DNA from: an uncultured Vogesella sp.
Lineage (GTDB): Bacteria; Pseudomonadota; Gammaproteobacteria; Burkholderiales; Chromobacteriaceae
Reading direction: 5' to 3'
NCBI GenBank assembly: GCA_946479405.1
Contig: CAMLGD010000089.1
Location: 1-12,208, forward strand
Length of the DNA stretch: 12,208 nt
Shown: one piece after another, positions 1-8,350 of the stretch
Numbering within the stretch: position 1 is the stretch's first letter
Layout of the letters: each line of letters starts with the position of its first letter
Notes under the pieces: generated by a model
What the model saw: only the letters and a program-made list of their open reading frames with translations
The model's database searches: none
What the model was told of the DNA's origin: nothing
Translations under genes and position numbers: made by a program

Positions 1-1
1 G

Positions 2-139
2 TCTTGGAGGGCGGCACACCTCATGAATTACCATAAAGGCAGCATTTGCAGATATTGCGGACGATTGACTGACTACGCGCCGCCATTTGATTGGCCTGCC
101 ATAAGGGAAACGACAATCGATGCTCGCTATGAATTCTGA
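2..139 (+). CDS. Possible short or truncated ORF with a CxxC pair
   Basis: An open frame runs from the window edge to a TGA at 137-139. An internal ATG at 23 would give a 38-residue product. A GGAGG at 6-10 lies 12 nt upstream of that ATG, a rather long spacing. The product contains a C-R-Y-C pair (residues 9 and 12 from the ATG) that could bind metal. I do not recognise a family. It may be the C-terminal tail of a gene that starts outside the window, a small protein, or chance. It lies in AT-rich DNA unlike the remaining window, on the presumed mobile-element side of the tRNA fragment. Confidence 0.22.
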   Translation, partial: SWRAAHLMNYHKGSICRYCGRLTDYAPPFDWPAIRETTIDARYEF

Positions 140-214
140 CTCAAGCATGTTCTGAACTATTTTCCAATTTATGAAAATACATTTGAACGACTGCTTATCG
201 ATGACATTACCAAC

Positions 215-240
215 TGACCGCTTCTGGCCGATAGCAGTCA
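215..240. repeat. 26-nt imperfect palindrome
   Basis: The arms TGACCGCT (215-222) and AGCAGTCA (233-240) are complementary except for one C/A position, around a centre containing TGGCC. Nine of 13 positions match between the half sequences overall. Such palindromes are often dispersed, REP-like elements in proteobacterial intergenic DNA. Copy number in the genome cannot be seen from here. Confidence 0.35.
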
Positions 241-311
241 TCCTAGCACATGGGCATGTTATACCACTGTAGTTGATCTGGAAGAGAGAGTGTGATTATT
301 TGGCAGAAAAT

Positions 312-383
312 CTTCTACAAAACGGTTTGGGTTCCTTAAAAAATAAGGCTCTCAGCGGTGTTTTTCAGGTGTGTTTGTAGAAG
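312..383. repeat. 10-bp perfect inverted repeat flanking 52 nt
   Basis: CTTCTACAAA at 312-321 is the exact reverse complement of TTTGTAGAAG at 374-383. The repeat ends 42 nt before the tRNA-Thr fragment. Position and symmetry would suit a recombinase or excisionase arm site, or the stem of a non-coding RNA. No terminator-like T-run follows. Confidence 0.4.
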
Positions 384-425
384 TTGAATAACGTTAAGTT
401 ACTGTTTATGTTGGATTTGCCGCAA

Positions 426-472
426 GACTTGTAATCAGGGGGTCGCGAGTTCGATTCCTGCCGCCGGCACCA
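426..472 (+). repeat. tRNA-Thr(UGU) 3' fragment, putative att repeat
   Basis: The segment contains the anticodon loop CTTGTAA (428-434, anticodon TGT at 430-432), the 3' anticodon strand TCAGG, a 5-nt variable loop, the T-arm (445-461, loop TTCGATT), the 3' acceptor strand CGCCGGC (462-468) and ACCA (469-472). The 5' half is missing: upstream there is no D-arm and no GCCGGCG acceptor strand. The 5' anticodon strand CAAGA pairs at only three of five positions, so identity with a real tRNA-Thr appears to begin at about 426. It therefore cannot be a functional tRNA. It matches the pattern in which tRNA-targeting integrases leave a 3'-end direct repeat at the far end of a genomic island. The intact tRNA would lie to the left, outside this window. 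Confidence 0.8.
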
Positions 473-478
473 AATACC

Positions 479-511
479 AAACAGGGCCTTGTCTTTGACA
501 AGGCCCTGTTT
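479..511. terminator. Perfect 15-bp hairpin behind the tRNA fragment, likely bidirectional terminator
   Basis: The arm AAACAGGGCCTTGTC (479-493) is exactly complementary to GACAAGGCCCTGTTT (497-511), with a 3-nt TTT loop. The A and T ends act as short U-tracts in either direction. It sits 7 nt after the CCA of the tRNA fragment, so it was probably the native terminator of the tRNA-Thr transcript before the element inserted. Confidence 0.75.
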
Positions 512-557
512 GCATTGGCACGCCGCCTGCCGGGTTACGCTAGGTGGGCGGCGCCAC

Positions 558-592
558 AAAAAAACAGGGCAAACCGTGAGGTTTGCCCTGTT
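558..592 (-). terminator. Rho-independent terminator of katG
   Basis: The inverted repeat 563-575 / 580-592 is a perfect 13-bp stem with a GTGA loop. On the minus strand it is followed by a run of seven T (plus-strand A at 558-564). It lies about 20 nt past the katG stop codon. The arm motif ACAGGGC also occurs in the hairpin at 479-511. Confidence 0.88.
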
Positions 593-613
593 GCACGTTG
601 GCCGCAAGCGCGA

Positions 614-3015
<2,402 letters not shown>

Positions 3016-3030
3016 GGCGAGTCCTCCGTG

Positions 3031-3110
3031 AGTGATGTCTGCAGTATGGTATTGGCTTATAAATTTGTTAAATTGATTGTTGTTAATTGATTGTTTGTGT
3101 TTGGCTATGG
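3031..3110 (-). promoter_or_regulatory. AT-rich putative katG promoter region with a direct repeat
   Basis: This tract between the 22-codon ORF and the thiamine promoter is far more AT-rich than the flanking genes. On the minus strand it has -10-like hexamers TATAAG (3061-3056) and CATACT (3048-3043). Neither has a good -35, as expected for an activator-dependent promoter. An exact 11-bp direct repeat, AATTGATTGTT, lies at 3071-3081 and 3085-3095 with a 14-bp period. The assignment to katG rests on position. Confidence 0.35.
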
Positions 3111-3180
3111 CTGCTTCCCGTGATAGTCCATGACGGCGGCAAAGGCAAAATCCGGTGCGCTACCGCGCATGCGGCCAACT

Positions 3181-3208
3181 TTGAGCATCCCGACGCAGGC
3201 GCTATACT
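3181..3208 (+). promoter_or_regulatory. Sigma70-like promoter of the thiamine operon
   Basis: TTGAGC (3181-3186) and TATACT (3203-3208) are separated by 16 bp. TATACT is one base from the consensus -10, and the -35 matches at four of six positions. Transcription would start near 3214-3216, just before the riboswitch P1 strand at 3218, which supports the call. Confidence 0.7.
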
Positions 3209-3217
3209 CGCGGCTCG

Positions 3218-3299
3218 ATCACCGGGGGTGCCTGCCAGGCGGCGGGCTGAGACATACCCCAGAACCTGATCTGGGTCATACCAGCGGAGGGAGCGTGAT
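3218..3299 (+). ncRNA. TPP riboswitch (THI element) aptamer
   Basis: The conserved THI-box blocks occur in order: GGGGGTGCC (from 3224), CTGAGA (3247-3252), ATACCCC (3254-3260), AACCTGATCTGG (3263-3274) and CATACCAGCGGAGGGA (to 3292). P1 is closed by ATCAC (3218-3222) with GTGAT (3295-3299). The aptamer binds thiamine pyrophosphate and lies directly upstream of thiB, so high TPP should repress the transporter operon. The expression platform (3300-3352) is described separately. Confidence 0.95.
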
Positions 3300-3352
3300 G
3301 CGCGGCCCGGCCGCGTCCCGCTTCTTCTTTTGGGTGCCGTTGCCAAAAGAGG
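3286..3352 (+). promoter_or_regulatory. Riboswitch expression platform: SD-sequestering and competing helices
   Basis: CTTCTTTTGG (3324-3333) can pair over all 10 positions (one G-U) with CCAAAAGAGG (3343-3352), burying the thiB Shine-Dalgarno GAGG at 3349-3352. The alternative CGCTTCTTCT (3319-3328) can pair over 10 positions (three G-U) with GGAGGGAGCG (3286-3295), which belongs to the 3' part of the aptamer. The two helices share 3324-3328 and exclude each other. A small GC hairpin at 3301-3315 lies between them. This predicts translational control: TPP bound gives a closed SD. The pairing was found by eye and no energies were computed. Confidence 0.6.
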
Positions 3353-3361
3353 ATGTCTGCA

Positions 3362-4375
3362 ATGTTCAAGAAAACCGTTCTGCTGCTGGCGCTGGCCGGC
3401 GCTTCCCTGACTACCCTGGCCGGCGAGCTGCGTGTGCTGACGCACAGCTCGTTCAGCCTGCCCAAGGACAAACTGGCCGAGTTCGAGAAACAGGCCGGCG
3501 TGAAGCTGTCCATCATCAAGGCCGGTGATGCCGGCGAGATGCTCAACAAGCTGATCCTGACCCGCGCCAACCCGATCGCCGACGTGGTCTACGGCATCGA
3601 CAACACGCTGCTCGGCAAGGCGCAGCAGGCCGGTGTGCTGGAGCCGACCGCGAGCCCGGCCGGCGCCGCGGTGAAGCAGACGCTGCCGGGGATGGTGAGC
3701 GTCGACTACGGTTACGTCACGCTGAACTACGACAAGGCCTGGTTCGCCAGGCAGAAGCTGGCGCTGCCCACCTCGCTCGACGAGCTGACGCGCCCGGCCT
3801 ACAAGAACCTGGTGGTGGTGGAGAACCCGGCGACGTCGAGCCCGGGGCTGGCCTTCCTGCTCGCCACCGTCAAGGGCCTGGGCGAGGAGCCGGCCTTCGC
3901 CTGGTGGGGCAAGCTGCGCGACAACGGCGTCAAGGTGGCCAAGGGCTGGAGCGAAGCCTATTACACCGATTTCAGCAAGAACGGCGGCAGCCGCCCGATC
4001 GTGGTGAGCTACGCCACCAGCCCGGCGGCGGAGGTGTTCTACAGCAAGGAAAAACTCAGCGAAGCACCGACCGCCAACCTGCTGCTGCAAGGCGGCGTGT
4101 TCCAGCAGATCGAAGGCGTGGCCATGGTCAAAGGTGGCAAGGAGCCGCAGGCGGCGCAGGCGTTTGTCGACTTCCTGCGTGGCAACGCGGCACAGCAGGC
4201 GCTGCCAACCGAGATGTGGATGTACCCGGCAGTGGCCGGCGTCAGCCTGGACCCGGTGTTCAAGCATGCGCAGCAGCCGCAGGCCGCCAGCAACCCCAAG
4301 CTGGACGCCATGCAGCACAAGACCGCCGGCTGGGTCAGCCGCTGGACCCGTGTGGTACTGAAGTCCGGTAACTGA
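3362..4375 (+). CDS. thiB: Thiamine ABC transporter, periplasmic binding protein
   Basis: The 337-residue product is the periplasmic receptor that delivers thiamine, TMP or TPP to ThiPQ. Residues 1-20 form a Sec signal peptide (FKK, a hydrophobic core, then TLA before the likely cut at 20/21). The mature start ELRVLTHSSF and the later IADVVYGIDN, GWSEAYYTDFSKNG, SYATSPA and PTEMWMYPA blocks are typical of ThiB/TbpA, whose ligand site is lined by Trp and Tyr residues. I chose the ATG at 3362 because GAGG at 3349-3352 then has a 9-nt spacing. An in-frame ATG at 3353 directly abuts the GAGG and is unlikely. This is the first gene after the TPP riboswitch and heads the thiB-GNAT-thiP-thiQ-gmhA operon. 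Confidence 0.95.
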   Translation: MFKKTVLLLALAGASLTTLAGELRVLTHSSFSLPKDKLAEFEKQAGVKLSIIKAGDAGEMLNKLILTRANPIADVVYGIDNTLLGKAQQAGVLEPTASPAGAAVKQTLPGMVSVDYGYVTLNYDKAWFARQKLALPTSLDELTRPAYKNLVVVENPATSSPGLAFLLATVKGLGEEPAFAWWGKLRDNGVKVAKGWSEAYYTDFSKNGGSRPIVVSYATSPAAEVFYSKEKLSEAPTANLLLQGGVFQQIEGVAMVKGGKEPQAAQAFVDFLRGNAAQQALPTEMWMYPAVAGVSLDPVFKHAQQPQAASNPKLDAMQHKTAGWVSRWTRVVLKSGN

Positions 4376-4385
4376 GCCCGATACC

Positions 4386-4964
4386 ATGTCTGCGGCCAAC
4401 CTTGCGCCCGAGCGTAGTACCTGCGCCGACATCCTCAGCCCGCGCCTGATCCTGCGGCATCTGGATGCCGAGGTGCTGCGCCTGGGCTGCAATGGCCGCC
4501 ATGCCGAGGCGGGCGCCCGGCTGGGGGCCGTATTGCCGGCCGACTGGCTGGGCGAGCGGGCGCTGATGGCGCTGCGGCTGGCCGACATGCTGGCTGACCA
4601 CGCCTACGCGCCGTGGTCGCTGCGCGCCATGCTGTGCCGTCACAGCGGCCGCATGCTGGGGCATATCGGCTTTCACAGCCTGCCGGCGCCGGATTATCTG
4701 TGCCCGCTGGCGCCGGGCGCGGTGGAGCTGGGCTACACCGTGTTTGCCGCGCACCGCCGGCAGGGCTACGCCAGCGAGGCGCTGGCCGCCATGCTGCACT
4801 GGGCGCGGCGTGAGCATGGCCAGCAGCGCTTTGTGCTGTCGATCGCGCCGGATAACGGCGCGTCGCTGGCGCTGGCGCGGCGCTTCGGCTTTGCCGAGGT
4901 TGGCCGCTGGTTCGACCCGCAGGACGGTGACGAACAGGTGTACCTGCTGGAGTTCGGCGCATGA
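4386..4964 (+). CDS. GNAT-family N-acetyltransferase inside the thiamine operon
   Basis: The 192-residue cytoplasmic protein has the RimJ/RimL-type GNAT fold. RLILRHLD at 20-27 is the usual first strand. VELGYTVFAAHRRQGYAS (113-130) contains the acetyl-CoA binding R-R-Q-G-Y-A loop at 124-129. NGASLALARRFGF (157-169) is the usual C-terminal helix motif. It would transfer an acetyl group from acetyl-CoA to an amine, but the substrate cannot be predicted. It starts 10 nt after thiB with only a weak Shine-Dalgarno, and its TGA overlaps the thiP ATG (ATGA at 4961-4964), suggesting translational coupling. A GNAT gene between thiB and thiP is not part of the classical thiBPQ operon. GC content and codon use match its neighbours, so there is no sign of recent transfer. 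Confidence 0.88.
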   Translation: MSAANLAPERSTCADILSPRLILRHLDAEVLRLGCNGRHAEAGARLGAVLPADWLGERALMALRLADMLADHAYAPWSLRAMLCRHSGRMLGHIGFHSLPAPDYLCPLAPGAVELGYTVFAAHRRQGYASEALAAMLHWARREHGQQRFVLSIAPDNGASLALARRFGFAEVGRWFDPQDGDEQVYLLEFGA

Positions 4965-6493
4965 GCTGGCCGCTGCGCGGCAGCCTGGCCTTGCTGCCGC
5001 TGTTGTTCCTCGCCGCCATGGTGGCGGCACCGCTGACGCGGCTGCTGTGGGAGGGCGGTAGCGCCTTCAACCCGGCCTTGCTGCAGGACGATTACCTGCA
5101 GTGGCGGCTGGGCTGGTCGCTGTTGCAGGCATTAATCAGCTGCCTGCTGTGCCTGCTGATCGGCCTGCCGCTGGCCTGGATACTGGCGCGTTACGATTTT
5201 CCCGGCCGCGGCCTGCTGCTGCGCTTGCTGCTGTTGCCGTTCGTGATGCCGACGCTGGTCGCCGGCCTTGGCGTACTGGCGCTGTTCGGCCCGCACGGCG
5301 TGCTTGGCATCAATCTGCAGGACACGCCGTGGCTGCTGCTGTACGGCAATCTGTTCTACAACCTGCCATTGCTGGTGCGGGCCGGGGTGGATGGGCTGTC
5401 GCAGGTGCCGGCCAGCCGCCTGCTGGTGGCGCGCACGCTGGGTGCCACGCCGTGGCGCACCTTCTGGCGGGTGGAATGGCCGGTGGTGCGGCCGTGGCTG
5501 GCATCGGCGCTGTGCCTGATCTTTCTGTACTGCTTTGCCGGTTTCGGCCTGGCGCTGCTGCTGGGCGGCCAGCGCTACGCTACGGTGGAGGTGGAAATCT
5601 ATTCGCTGGTGGCGTACGAGCTGAACCTGGCCGATGCCGGTGCGCTGGCCTTGCTGGCGCTGGCAGTGGGCGCGCTGGCGGCCGGCGGCTACGCGTTGAT
5701 CGAGCGCCGGCTGGTAAAGGACAGCCGCCCCGGCCCCACGCTGTGCCAGCGGCCGCAAGGTTGGCCGCAATGGCTGCAGCTGGGCGTGGGCTTGCTGTTG
5801 CTGGCGTTGTTTGCCGCCGCGCCCTTGCTGGCGATTGCATGGCGCGCGCTGCAGGCAGATGCCGCCAACTGGCCGCTGCTGTGGGATGACGAAGTGCTGG
5901 CCGCCATCGGCAACACGCTGCAGTTTTCCGGCGCTGCGGTGCTGCTGGCGCTGGCGCTGGGACTGGCGCACGGCATTGCCGCCGCCCGCTGGTGGTGGCT
6001 GCGCGCACTGAGTTTTCTGCCGTTCATGGTGTCGCCGGTGATGCTGGCGTTCGGCCTGCTGCTGCTGTATCCGCAATACGGTGCCAGCCTGTGGCTGCTG
6101 GTGGCGGCCTACGCCTTGCTGGCGTATCCGTTTGTGGCCAAGGCGGTGGCCGGGGCGCTGGCCAGCCTGTCGCCCACCTTGCCGGCGGCGGCGCGCACCC
6201 TGGGTGCCACGCGCTGGCGCGCCTTCTACCGCGTCAGCCTGCCGCTGATCCGCCCGGCGCTGCGCCGCGGACTGGCGTTTGCCGCCGCCACCGCGGTGGG
6301 CGAGTTCGCGGTGACGCTGTTCCTGTCGCGGCCGGAATGGACCACGCTGACCACGCTGATCTACCAGCGGCTGGGGCGCCCCGGTGCGGCCAACCTGGAG
6401 CAGGCGATGCTGCTGACCTGCCTGCTGCTGGCATTTGCGTTGCTGGCATTTTTGATCATCGAATGGCCGGAGAAAAATCGTGCTGCAGATTGA
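4961..6493 (+). CDS. thiP: Thiamine ABC transporter, permease
   Basis: The 510-residue polytopic inner-membrane protein forms the translocation channel of the thiamine importer. It is a fused double permease, as ThiP is in other bacteria. Two EAA-type cytoplasmic loops that contact the ATPase are visible: ASRLLVARTLGATPWRTFWR (151-170, running on to PVVRPWL) and LPAAARTLGATRWRAFYR (407-424, running on to PLIRPAL). The many Leu/Ala-rich hydrophobic stretches fit about 12 membrane segments. The length is close to the family norm. The start ATG overlaps the GNAT stop codon, with GGAG 8 nt upstream. The 3' end overlaps thiQ by 14 nt. Confidence 0.95.
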   Translation: MSWPLRGSLALLPLLFLAAMVAAPLTRLLWEGGSAFNPALLQDDYLQWRLGWSLLQALISCLLCLLIGLPLAWILARYDFPGRGLLLRLLLLPFVMPTLVAGLGVLALFGPHGVLGINLQDTPWLLLYGNLFYNLPLLVRAGVDGLSQVPASRLLVARTLGATPWRTFWRVEWPVVRPWLASALCLIFLYCFAGFGLALLLGGQRYATVEVEIYSLVAYELNLADAGALALLALAVGALAAGGYALIERRLVKDSRPGPTLCQRPQGWPQWLQLGVGLLLLALFAAAPLLAIAWRALQADAANWPLLWDDEVLAAIGNTLQFSGAAVLLALALGLAHGIAAARWWWLRALSFLPFMVSPVMLAFGLLLLYPQYGASLWLLVAAYALLAYPFVAKAVAGALASLSPTLPAAARTLGATRWRAFYRVSLPLIRPALRRGLAFAAATAVGEFAVTLFLSRPEWTTLTTLIYQRLGRPGAANLEQAMLLTCLLLAFALLAFLIIEWPEKNRAAD

Positions 6494-7466
6494 CGGGCTG
6501 AACCTGGCCTTTCGCCAACGCCGGGTACTGGATGCGGTATCGCTGCAGGTGGCCGCCGGCGAAACGCTGGCGCTGCTGGGGCCATCCGGCGCCGGCAAAT
6601 CCAGCCTGCTGGCGGTACTGGCCGGTTTGCAGCGGCCGCAGGGTGGCAGTGTGCGGCTGAATGGCCACGACTTGCTGACGCTGCCGCCGGAGCAGCGGCA
6701 GCTGGCGATGATGTTCCAGGACCACGCGTTGTTCCCGCATCTGGATGCTGCGGCCAACGTTGCCTTTGGCCTGATCGAGCGCGGCACGCCGCGGCGCGCC
6801 GCGCGGCAGCAGGCGGAGGCGATGCTGGCGGCGGTGGGGCTGGCCGGCCGTGGGCGCGCCGCCTGCCACACCCTGTCCGGCGGCGAGCGGCAGCGGGTGG
6901 CGCTGGCGCGGGCGCTGGTGTGCCGGCCGCAACTGCTGCTGCTGGACGAACCGTTCTCCAGTCTGGATACCGATCTCAAGCAGCAGCTGCTGGCCGACGT
7001 GGCGCAGCACCTGGCCGGCTTGCAGGTGCCGGCGCTGCTGGTGACGCATGACCGCCACGAGGCCTTCAGCCTGGCGCAGCGGGTGGCCATCCTGCAGCAC
7101 GGCCGCATCGTGCAGCAGGGCATGCCGGCCGAGATTCTGGCGCGGCCGGCCAGTAGCTGGGTGGCGCGCTTTGTCGGCTTTCATAATGTGTTCGAACAGT
7201 ACGCGATCCCGCCGCAGGCCTTTGTACTGGGCGCCGCGCAACCGCAACGTGCCATTCTGGCTGTGGCGCCGCAGGCCGATGGCTGGCAGGTGACGGTGGC
7301 TGGTGACGGCGCGCCGTGGCAGCTGTTGCTCAGCGCCCGCGAGCTGGCCGGCGGCCCGCCGCCGCGGCCCGGTGCCCATCTGGCAGTCGGGCTTCGGCCG
7401 GAAGAGCTACTGCGCTGGCCGCTTGAGGCGGGTACAATGCCCGCCCATCAAGACCAACTAGGCTGA
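6480..7466 (+). CDS. thiQ: Thiamine ABC transporter, ATP-binding protein with C-terminal extension
   Basis: This cytoplasmic ATPase drives the ThiBPQ importer. It has all the ABC motifs: Walker A GPSGAGKS (34-41), Q-loop Q80 in MMFQDH, signature LSGGERQ (132-138), Walker B LLLLDEP (152-158) and switch histidine H190 in LLVTHD. The start is GTG at 6480 with GGAG 7 nt upstream. It overlaps the thiP stop, so translation is probably coupled. The 328-residue product is about 95 residues longer than classical ThiQ (about 232 in E. coli). The extension after FVGFHNVFEQ (231-240) resembles in position the C-terminal regulatory (TOBE-like) domains of other importer ATPases, though I cannot confirm the fold. 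Confidence 0.93.
   Translation: MLQIDGLNLAFRQRRVLDAVSLQVAAGETLALLGPSGAGKSSLLAVLAGLQRPQGGSVRLNGHDLLTLPPEQRQLAMMFQDHALFPHLDAAANVAFGLIERGTPRRAARQQAEAMLAAVGLAGRGRAACHTLSGGERQRVALARALVCRPQLLLLDEPFSSLDTDLKQQLLADVAQHLAGLQVPALLVTHDRHEAFSLAQRVAILQHGRIVQQGMPAEILARPASSWVARFVGFHNVFEQYAIPPQAFVLGAAQPQRAILAVAPQADGWQVTVAGDGAPWQLLLSARELAGGPPPRPGAHLAVGLRPEELLRWPLEAGTMPAHQDQLG
7433..7438 (+). promoter_or_regulatory. Possible internal -10 element before gmhA
   Basis: TACAAT inside the end of thiQ, 32 nt before the gmhA ATG, matches the consensus -10 at five of six bases. No acceptable -35 is seen 16-18 bp upstream. It might give gmhA some transcription independent of the riboswitch. Confidence 0.2.
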
Positions 7467-7470
7467 CATC

Positions 7471-8058
7471 ATGAAACCGCATATCGTTGCCACCCTGACC
7501 GAAGCACGCAGTGCGCTGGATGCGCTACTGTCCAACCCGCAAGCACTGGCCGCCATCGATGCGGCCGGCGATGTGCTGGTGACGGCGTATCAGCATGGCA
7601 AGCGGGTGTTCAGTTGCGGCAATGGCGGCTCGATGTGCGATGCCATGCACTTTGCCGAGGAGCTGTCCGGTCGCTACCGCAATGACCGCCGCGCGCTGCC
7701 GGCATCCAGTATCAGCGATCCCAGCCACATCAGCTGCGTCGGCAACGACTACGGCTACGACGCCATCTTCTCGCGTTATCTGGAAGCGCACGCCGGCGCC
7801 GGTGACGTGCTGCTGGCGATCAGCACCAGCGGTAGCAGCAAGAACGTGCTGGCGGCGGTGAAGGCAGCCAAGGAGATGGGGGTAGTGGTGGTGGCGCTGA
7901 CCGGCCGTCCCGGCTCGGTGATCGGCCAGCTGGCGGATATCGACGTCTGCACTCCGGGCGGCCAGTACGCCGACCGGGTGCAGGAGTTGCACATCAAGGT
8001 GATCCACATCCTGATCGAGTCGGTGGAGCGCGCGCTGTTCCCGCAGAACTACGCCTGA
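7471..8058 (+). CDS. gmhA: Sedoheptulose-7-phosphate isomerase GmhA
   Basis: The 195-residue cytoplasmic SIS-domain enzyme isomerises sedoheptulose 7-phosphate to D-glycero-D-manno-heptose 7-phosphate, the first step of ADP-heptose synthesis for the LPS core. The family blocks SCGNGGSMCDAMHFAEELSG (48-67), HISCVGNDYGYDAIFSRY (86-103), ISTSGSSKN (117-125) and YADRVQELHIKVIHILIE (166-183) are all present. The zinc/catalytic residues H60, E64, Q171 and H179 line up with E. coli GmhA H61, E65, Q172 and H180. The length matches the family. The gene begins 4 nt after the thiQ stop and is followed by a terminator, so it is the last gene of the thiamine operon. The Shine-Dalgarno is weak (AGG at 7460-7462). 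Confidence 0.95.
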   Translation: MKPHIVATLTEARSALDALLSNPQALAAIDAAGDVLVTAYQHGKRVFSCGNGGSMCDAMHFAEELSGRYRNDRRALPASSISDPSHISCVGNDYGYDAIFSRYLEAHAGAGDVLLAISTSGSSKNVLAAVKAAKEMGVVVVALTGRPGSVIGQLADIDVCTPGGQYADRVQELHIKVIHILIESVERALFPQNYA

Positions 8059-8077
8059 CCGCCATAATATTTATTAC

Positions 8078-8112
8078 AAACAGCCCGCCAAGTGCGGGCT
8101 GTGTTGTTTTTT
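8078..8112 (+). terminator. Rho-independent terminator of the thiamine-gmhA operon
   Basis: CAGCCCGC (8081-8088) pairs perfectly with GCGGGCTG (8094-8101) around CAAGT. It is followed by TGTTG and six T (8107-8112), starting 20 nt after the gmhA stop. Confidence 0.92.
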
Positions 8113-8320
8113 ATTGCATGTTTTCGGCGGTGAATTACTGCCGCCGATTGGCGATGTGACAGCGCTGTGGCAGTGATTTTTGCTATTTTCTGCCCTGTGG
8201 ACGGCTTAACGACAATGGTATGGAAAGCCTGGCCGCAACGGACGGCATAGTATTGTCCCAGGCACTATTGGCGGGGCTGACGCCGCGGGCAGGCGTAATT
8301 TGTTTGTGATATTTATTGCA
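8113..8320. other. Intergenic region between gmhA and the chemoreceptor gene
   Basis: No gene is seen. It contains an inverted repeat CGGCGG (8125-8130) / CCGCCG (8141-8146) and a perfect 10-bp palindrome ACAGCGCTGT (8159-8168). Neither is followed by a T-run. They could be operator sites or leader structure for the chemoreceptor gene, but nothing more can be said. Confidence 0.4.
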
Positions 8321-8350
8321 TTGACATGTGTGGTGGCGTGGTCAATTAAT
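8321..8350 (+). promoter_or_regulatory. Candidate promoter of the chemoreceptor gene
   Basis: A perfect TTGACA -35 (8321-8326) is followed after 18 bp by ATTAAT (8345-8350), four of six to consensus. The start point would be near 8357. The -10 lies inside the left arm of the hairpin at 8336-8393. No sigma28 (flagellar) promoter was recognised. Confidence 0.4.

Larger units (their letters stand above)
140..425. other. AT-rich non-coding stretch, presumed end of an integrated element
   Basis: No convincing gene is visible here. Base composition is clearly more AT-rich than the DNA to the right. It holds a 26-nt imperfect palindrome (215-240), a short hairpin CCTTA-aaaaa-TAAGG (334-348), and a 10-bp perfect inverted repeat CTTCTACAAA / TTTGTAGAAG (312-321 and 374-383). 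Because it directly precedes the tRNA-Thr 3' fragment, I infer that it is the terminal non-coding part of an integrated element. Confidence 0.45.

Noticed and set aside
426..472. Functional tRNA-Thr gene
   Set aside because: There is no D-arm or 5' acceptor strand upstream, and the anticodon stem is broken on its 5' side; only the 3' half exists here.
3353..3361. Upstream ATG as the thiB start
   Set aside because: It directly abuts the only Shine-Dalgarno (GAGG 3349-3352), leaving no spacing; the ATG at 3362 has a 9-nt spacing and gives a normal signal peptide.
3083..4588. 501-codon minus-strand frame opposite thiB
   Set aside because: It crosses the promoter, riboswitch and thiB on the opposite strand, with low-complexity Arg/Ala-rich translation; a shadow frame.
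5132..7123. 663-codon minus-strand frame opposite thiP and thiQ
   Set aside because: Gln/Arg/His-rich translation without motifs, complementary to two confident genes.
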